Made by a program: the position numbers and the translations under genes
Assembly: GCA_030597865.1 (NCBI GenBank)
Contig: JAUVQZ010000148.1
Coordinates: 1-7,271, forward strand
Length of the DNA: 7,271 bases
Direction: 5' to 3'
From: Pseudomonadota bacterium
Lineage (GTDB): Bacteria; Desulfobacterota; Desulfobulbia; Desulfobulbales; SURF-16
The notes under the pieces: generated by a model
Database searches by the model: none
The model's input: only the letters and a program-made list of their open reading frames with translations
Told to the model about the DNA's origin: nothing
Part shown: positions 3,645 to 7,271 of the stretch, in pieces
Position numbering within the stretch: position 1 is the stretch's first letter
Layout: each line of letters opens with the position of its first letter

Positions 3645-6364
3645 CATGGAGAGGTGTTGTCCAGGGCGGTCCGCAATGCCTGGGAGAGAATTTTCGGCGT
3701 CACCGGCTTCTGGAGAAACTGCACGTCATCCTGAAGAATACCATGCCTGACCACGGCATCATCGGTATAACCCGACATAAAAACAACTCGAATATCGGGC
3801 CGCAGCTTTACCACCTGGCGGGCCAGCTCTGAGCCATTCATCTTGGGCATCACCACATCGGTGAGCAGAAGATTGATACGGCCATGGTAGCGTTTGCAGG
3901 TCTGCAGCGCTTCTTCACCGTCAGCAGCCTCGAGAACCGGGTAACCCAAGGAGGTAAGGATCTCAACGGTCATGAGCCGCACCACCTCGTCATCCTCAAC
4001 AATGAGAATGGTTTCCGTCCCCCCGGCCATGTCCTGCTGCGCATCCGCTCTGACCTGGGGAGCAGAAGCCTCCTTCAGCCGGGGCAAATAGATCTTAAAA
4101 CTGGTGCCCTGGCCGGGCTCACTATAGACCAGAATTTCACCCTTGTTTTGTTTGATAATGCCATAGACCGTAGCCAGGCCCAGCCCTGTACCTCTGCCAT
4201 TCTCCTTGGTGGTGAAAAAGGGCTCAAAGATCTTGGCCATGGTCTCCCGGTCCATGCCCTGGCCGCTGTCGGAAATGGCGAGCAGGACATATTCACCGGC
4301 ACCGATCTCATAATGCCTCTCCACATAGGCCTGCTCCAGGATAATATTCTTGGCCTCAAAGGTGAGCTTGCCGCCCTGGGGCATGGCATCCCGGGCATTA
4401 ACCGCCAGATTGATGACCACCTGCTCAAACTGGGTCTGGTCGGCGTGGATATGCCACAGGCCAGGGCCGACAACAATGTTAATGTCGATATCCTCGCCCA
4501 GGATGCGGGCCAGCATCTTTTTGATGCCCTGCAGGGACTGGTCAACATCAATATCCTGGGGATGGATGATCTGCTTACGGCTGAAGGCGAGGAGCTGCTG
4601 GGTCAGCCTGGCGGCCCGCTGACCTGAGTCGAGGATTATTTTAACCTTGGCCCGGAAGGGATTGTCCTCCGCCATCTCCAGAAGGCACATCTCCGCATAG
4701 CCGTTAATGGCGCTGAGGATATTGTTAAAATCATGGGCCACACCGCCGGCCAAGACGCCCACCGCCTCCATCTTCTGGGAAAAGGCGAGCTGCTCAGCCA
4801 GGCTGTCGCGCTCCTCTTCAGCCTGCTTCCTGGCCGTAATGTCCCGGATAAACTCCACCACCTGGCTGACCTCGCCATGTTCATCCCGGACCGGGTAGGC
4901 AAAGACCTCCAGCCATTTTTCACCATCGCCCTCCATCTGCCACGGCATCTCACAGCGTTGGAGAAAACCCTGCCGCAAGGCGTCTTGACATGGGCACGAC
5001 CCACAGGGCGTTTGCCGATCATGGAAGACCTCATAGCATTTCTTGCCCACCAGGGGCAGCTTGTCCCCATACCACTCTTCCAAACATTGATTGGATGCCA
5101 GGATATTGTAATGGCTATCATGGACAGAGATGCCATCCTGGATGCCGTCAAGAATACTCCTTAAGAACCTTTCGCTCTGACGCAGGTTCTGATCCGACTC
5201 AATGAGGGTCTGGGCCAGAATTTCCAAATCGCGACTAAGCTCATTGAGCTCAACAGGCCAGGCCCATCCCAGCTCAAGGGGCTCTTTGTTTTCAATGAGG
5301 CGGGTAAGACCCAGGACCAACTCCCGGCGCATCTGCTCGGCTTTACCGGCCACGGTCATGGCCAGAGCAAGGATCAGGCCGACGAGAAGGGCGAGAATTA
5401 TGGCAAAGCGGCCCAGAAAATTATGGCGCCAGGCCTCCAACTCACCGGTATCCATGCCGTAGGCCAGCCAGACCGTATGCTCCTGGTGCGGGTCATCGAC
5501 TATTTTGACAAAGGCGGTTTTCCGGTCATGGGCGGAGGACAAGATGAGATGGGAGTTGCCGGGATCCACCGTAAGGAGGCCTGGAAACTCCTCACTGACC
5601 GGGACAAAGGCATGGTTATGGGCGCCGGAAGCAACTTGATCATGGTTTGCCCCATTACGGTGCAAGACCTTGCCGCCCCCGCTGACAATGAAGTCATAGG
5701 GCAGATTATCGACAAAGGGCTCCAGGGAGATTTTCATGAAAATGGCACCACCATAGGCGCCGTCTCTATTTTTTCCCGGTATACCGAGGATTATCCGGGG
5801 AAAATGGCTGTGGGTCTTCTCCCTGTCCAAGAATTCCTGCTCAACATCGGCAACAAAGACCGTGTCCAGGGGGTAGGTTTTGCTCTCCGCCAGCCACCTG
5901 GCAATGAGGTCGGGCGCCGGGATATCAGTCAGGGGCTGGGGGCTCAGGGCATCGTTGCCGTTCAGATTCCAGTTGCTGACCACCTCACCGGCCCCATTAA
6001 CCATAATAATTGCCCCCACACCTGAGCCCTGGGGCAACCAACGACTGAACATGAAAGCCATGCGCTCCTTTATCTTCTGCGGATCAAGGAGGCGGACGGC
6101 AGGATCGGAAAAGAGTTCAGCGGTACCGGGAAGGGCGGTAATGGTGCTCAGATTCGCCTTGCGATGCTCAATGATCGTCTCCAAAAAGGCGACCCGATCC
6201 TCAAGCTCGTTAACGCGCTCAAGCACCGTGAGCTGCTCAACCTTATGGGCAATAACGGGCAGGTTAAACAGTATAATCCCTGCCAGGGGCAGGATGCCGA
6301 CACAAAACAGGCAGAGGCTGATACAGGTTTTCAGGCTGAACTGGGCAAAGAATCTAGGGCTCAT
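3644..6364 (-). CDS. Hybrid sensor histidine kinase (Cache-like sensor, PAS, HisKA, HATPase, receiver)
   Basis: A 906-residue inner-membrane kinase. TM1 is about residues 11-33 and TM2 about 316-338. The 280 residues between them look like a double Cache ligand-binding domain, with a long N-terminal helix (40-75) and a GGAIFMKISLEPF segment. A short juxtamembrane linker leads to a PAS domain (about 397-510) containing C443, C454, C457, C459 and C471. The HisKA domain carries phospho-His544 in GGVAHDFNN. The HATPase has N-box N652/N656, the G1 box DSGQGM (699-704) and the G2 box GRGTGLGLA (723-731). A C-terminal receiver (about 785-900) has D791/D792, D836, S864 and K886 intact. All catalytic residues are present, so it should autophosphorylate and relay to its own receiver. 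A separate His phosphotransfer protein is not visible. An in-frame TGA two codons before ATG fixes 6364 as the earliest start. No Shine-Dalgarno sequence is evident there. The nature of the ligand is unknown. Confidence 0.93.
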   Translation of the reverse strand: MSPRFFAQFSLKTCISLCLFCVGILPLAGIILFNLPVIAHKVEQLTVLERVNELEDRVAFLETIIEHRKANLSTITALPGTAELFSDPAVRLLDPQKIKERMAFMFSRWLPQGSGVGAIIMVNGAGEVVSNWNLNGNDALSPQPLTDIPAPDLIARWLAESKTYPLDTVFVADVEQEFLDREKTHSHFPRIILGIPGKNRDGAYGGAIFMKISLEPFVDNLPYDFIVSGGGKVLHRNGANHDQVASGAHNHAFVPVSEEFPGLLTVDPGNSHLILSSAHDRKTAFVKIVDDPHQEHTVWLAYGMDTGELEAWRHNFLGRFAIILALLVGLILALAMTVAGKAEQMRRELVLGLTRLIENKEPLELGWAWPVELNELSRDLEILAQTLIESDQNLRQSERFLRSILDGIQDGISVHDSHYNILASNQCLEEWYGDKLPLVGKKCYEVFHDRQTPCGSCPCQDALRQGFLQRCEMPWQMEGDGEKWLEVFAYPVRDEHGEVSQVVEFIRDITARKQAEEERDSLAEQLAFSQKMEAVGVLAGGVAHDFNNILSAINGYAEMCLLEMAEDNPFRAKVKIILDSGQRAARLTQQLLAFSRKQIIHPQDIDVDQSLQGIKKMLARILGEDIDINIVVGPGLWHIHADQTQFEQVVINLAVNARDAMPQGGKLTFEAKNIILEQAYVERHYEIGAGEYVLLAISDSGQGMDRETMAKIFEPFFTTKENGRGTGLGLATVYGIIKQNKGEILVYSEPGQGTSFKIYLPRLKEASAPQVRADAQQDMAGGTETILIVEDDEVVRLMTVEILTSLGYPVLEAADGEEALQTCKRYHGRINLLLTDVVMPKMNGSELARQVVKLRPDIRVVFMSGYTDDAVVRHGILQDDVQFLQKPVTPKILSQALRTALDNTSP

Positions 6365-6435
6365 GGGATGTCATCAATCAGGGTTGAAGATGAACGGGAG
6401 GCGCATTGGTTGGCACGCTTTTTATCAGGCTAGCA

Positions 6436-6463
6436 CAGGGAATCAGGCCCTGGCAATTTTTTT
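6436..6463 (+). terminator. Terminator-like hairpin upstream of the kinase
   Basis: CAGGG (6436-6440) pairs with CCCTG (6448-6452), followed by GCAA and seven T (6457-6463). The stem is only 5 bp. On the plus strand no gene precedes it, so it would stop only antisense transcription through the kinase. The same DNA may instead serve as the A-rich promoter element for the minus-strand kinase. Confidence 0.3.
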
Positions 6464-6521
6464 AATAATCCTGCCCGCTTAATGCATCACACCGGCCAAA
6501 AAAATGGATCCAGCATAGGCA

Positions 6522-6550
6522 ACGGGCCTGATGTTCAGGTTGACACCCGT
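6522..6550. repeat. Nested hairpin with TTGACA in its bulge
   Basis: ACGGG (6522-6526) and CCCGT (6546-6550) enclose CCTGA (6527-6531), a TGT loop and TCAGG (6535-6539). The two helices stack into a 10-bp stem interrupted only on the right by TTGACA (6540-6545), a perfect -35 hexamer. No fair -10 lies 16-18 nt further on. It may be an operator-like structure for the plus-strand gene. Confidence 0.35.
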
Positions 6551-6570
6551 CATCTTCCACCAAAAACACC

Positions 6571-6598
6571 TTGTGCCTATCAAATACTAGAGTATACA
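6571..6598 (+). promoter_or_regulatory. Candidate promoter with overlapping inverted repeat for the STAS-like gene
   Basis: TTGTGC (6571-6576) and TATACA (6593-6598) lie 16 nt apart; the -35 match is poor and the -10 fair. An inverted repeat, ATACT (6584-6588) and AGTAT (6591-6595), overlaps the -10, an arrangement typical of repressor sites. Two CTAG tetramers, usually rare in bacteria, flank it (6587-6590 and about 6600-6603). The predicted start of transcription would be roughly 45 nt before the ATG. Confidence 0.3.
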
Positions 6599-6651
6599 AG
6601 CTAGGCTTGCCCAGGCCTTCAGGGCTTGATTTTCAGAGACAGGGAGAACAG

Positions 6652-7038
6652 ATGGAGCATGGGGTAGATTTTAGTCCACTGCCGGACTATGTCTTGATAA
6701 CCACCAAGGGCAGGGCCACGGTGCATGGTTTTGCAGATTTGCTCAAGGAGCTGACAGAATCACCGGAGTGGATCAAGAACAGCCCACAGCTGGTGGATCA
6801 TAGAGACCTTGACCTGAGCCACCTCATGCCTTCAGAATGCACCTCGCACCCCTTGCCCTCAACAGGGGTGCGACCAATTTGTAGGTCAAGGGCCAACCAT
6901 CCTTACATAAATGTCAGCAGGCATGGGGTGACACAGCAGCCCCTGCTGATGTTTTGGGGCCCACAAACCCTGCACAGACAAGGGCCAAGGGCATTTTTCC
7001 CTCTGCCCTCTCCCCCGTGGCATATCTCTGGCAATTAA
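6652..7038 (+). pseudogene. Truncated STAS-like small protein
   Basis: The reading frame gives 128 residues. ATG at 6652 follows GGGAG (6642-6646) at 5-nt spacing. Residues 1-62 resemble a family of about 120-residue STAS/SpoIIAA-like proteins common in anaerobic Proteobacteria and Desulfobacterota: FSPLPDYVLITTKG, then a helix with LLKELTESPEW, then LVDHRDLDLSHL. After residue 62 (position 6837) the frame turns into a Pro/Arg/His-rich sequence with no family character, and the other two frames do not restore it. The domain thus stops about halfway, losing the second part of the fold. The break coincides with the start of a hairpin-rich stretch, suggesting an insertion or deletion junction rather than a frameshift. 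A short functional protein is possible but unlikely. Function of the family is unknown to me. Confidence 0.55.
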
Positions 7039-7060
7039 GCTCTCCAACAGGCAGGGAGAA
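6838..7060. repeat. Hairpin-rich segment after the broken gene, candidate interspersed repeat
   Basis: Four inverted repeats follow in series: TCGCACCCC/GGGGTGCGA (6844-6852 / 6865-6873, 9 bp perfect), TCAGCAGG/CCTGCTGA (6914-6921 / 6942-6949, extendable outward to about 13 pairs from 6909 to 6954), AGGGCA/TGCCCT (6988-6993 / 7004-7009) and TCTCC/GGAGA (7041-7045 / 7055-7059). CAAGGGCCAA occurs as a direct repeat at 6887-6896 and 6979-6988. All frames are unusually open, but the translations look like non-coding sequence. This pattern suits a non-autonomous repeat or a structured RNA. No transposase or target-site duplication was identified. Confidence 0.35.
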
Positions 7061-7084
7061 CCGCCTTGCCCTCAAAAACCCAGA

Positions 7085-7159
7085 GCCATCTCTCCCTCCC
7101 TCCAAGCTGCCCTGGATGCCGCAACGGGCGGTATCCAGGGCAGCTTGGAGGGAGATGGC
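7085..7159. repeat. Long near-perfect inverted repeat
   Basis: Arms 7096-7117 and 7133-7154 are perfectly complementary over 22 bp. The helix continues inward by a G-T pair and four GC pairs (7119-7122 / 7128-7131) to a 5-nt loop AACGG, about 27 continuous pairs. Outside, GCCATC (7085-7090) can pair with GATGGC (7154-7159) if the left arm bulges out an extra pyrimidine hexamer. No T run follows, and the stem is much longer than a terminator needs. It could be the core of a MITE-like or REP-like element, or a double-stranded RNA precursor. Confidence 0.65.
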
Positions 7160-7271
7160 CCCCTGTGGAGGCGCCACCGTGCCCAGACGCATTGACACCC
7201 CCCGGCGCGACGGGGCACAGACCCCCGGTCTCCACCTCTCAGTTTCTGCCAAGAAGCGAATCTTTGCCGGC
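7160..7271. other. GC-rich window end, no supported gene
   Basis: Further short inverted repeats are present: CCCCG/CGGGG (7200-7204 / 7211-7215), GTGCCC/GGGCAC (7179-7184 / 7213-7218, mutually exclusive with the first) and AGACC/GGTCT (7219-7223 / 7227-7231). A plus-strand frame is open from well upstream through ATG 7116 to the window edge, and a minus-strand frame spans 6914-7252. Both run through the long hairpin and resemble no family, so neither is called. A gene starting here and continuing past 7271 cannot be excluded. Confidence 0.4.

Larger units (their letters stand above)
6365..6651. other. Divergent control region between the kinase and the STAS-like gene
   Basis: 287 nt without a gene. 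Kinase side: an A-rich run followed by TTGCCA on the minus strand (6463-6451) could be an UP element with a -35 box, but the -10 is poor (TAGCCT after 18 nt). Plus-strand side: a nested hairpin (6522-6550) and a promoter candidate with an inverted repeat (6571-6598), both listed separately. The short plus-strand frame beginning at 6571 is not regarded as coding before 6652. Confidence 0.45.

Noticed and set aside
3884..6025. Long plus-strand frames at 3884-4627, 4733-5164 and 5423-6025
   Set aside because: They are antisense to the hybrid kinase, whose domains are continuous and complete. Their translations match no family.
6408..6427. TGGCACG resembling a sigma54 -24 element
   Set aside because: The GC at -12 is absent at the required distance (TTATC instead of TTGCW).
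6838..7231. Integron cassette attC site or CRISPR array
   Set aside because: There is no GTTRRRY/RYYYAAC core pair and there are no regularly spaced identical repeats with unique spacers.
6914..7252. 112-residue minus-strand frame, and the open plus-strand frame from 7116 to the edge
   Set aside because: Both run through the long inverted repeat, lack a convincing ribosome site and have no recognisable motif.

Overview
The window looks like chromosomal DNA from an anaerobic Desulfobacterota (Desulfobulbales-like) bacterium. This is inferred from the style of the proteins: a hybrid sensor kinase with a Cys-rich PAS domain, a response regulator ending in the CxxC...CPxC tail that is common in that phylum, and short PilZ, TM2 and STAS-like proteins. 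Base composition is moderately GC-rich, judged by eye and not counted. No rRNA, tRNA, CRISPR, integrase or transposase is visible.

Layout. (1) Positions 1-342 are non-coding. They hold several short inverted repeats, a good sigma70-like promoter (199-226), a terminator-like hairpin with a run of eight T (242-292) and a second hairpin (296-329), all ahead of the first gene. (2) 343-1902 (+) encodes a two-domain rRNA-modification enzyme: an RluA-type pseudouridine synthase joined to an RlmI-like SAM methyltransferase. (3) 2042-2434 (+) encodes a small membrane protein made of two TM2 domains in tandem. (4) 2485-6364 (-) is a signalling cluster transcribed in the order hybrid histidine kinase, single-receiver response regulator, PilZ protein. 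It faces the TM2 gene tail to tail. (5) 6365-6651 is the divergent control region between the kinase and the next + strand gene. (6) 6652-7038 (+) is the start of a STAS-like small protein whose reading frame loses family character near 6838. From there to the window end (7271) the DNA is dense in inverted repeats, including one uninterrupted 22-bp arm pair (7096-7117 / 7133-7154) inside a larger imperfect hairpin, and holds no convincing gene.

How it may work together. The kinase senses outside the inner membrane through a Cache-like domain and inside through a Cys-rich PAS domain, then signals through its own receiver and probably the separate response regulator. The adjacent PilZ protein has both c-di-GMP-binding signature motifs, so the cluster probably connects phosphorelay signalling with c-di-GMP. 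The rRNA-modification gene and the TM2 gene have no evident link to this cluster.

The points most worth checking are the synthase-methyltransferase fusion, the terminator-like structure in its leader, the cysteine motifs shared by the kinase PAS and the regulator tail, and the truncated gene running into a hairpin-rich, possibly mobile, 3' region. I see no clear evidence of a wholly new defence or mobile system.
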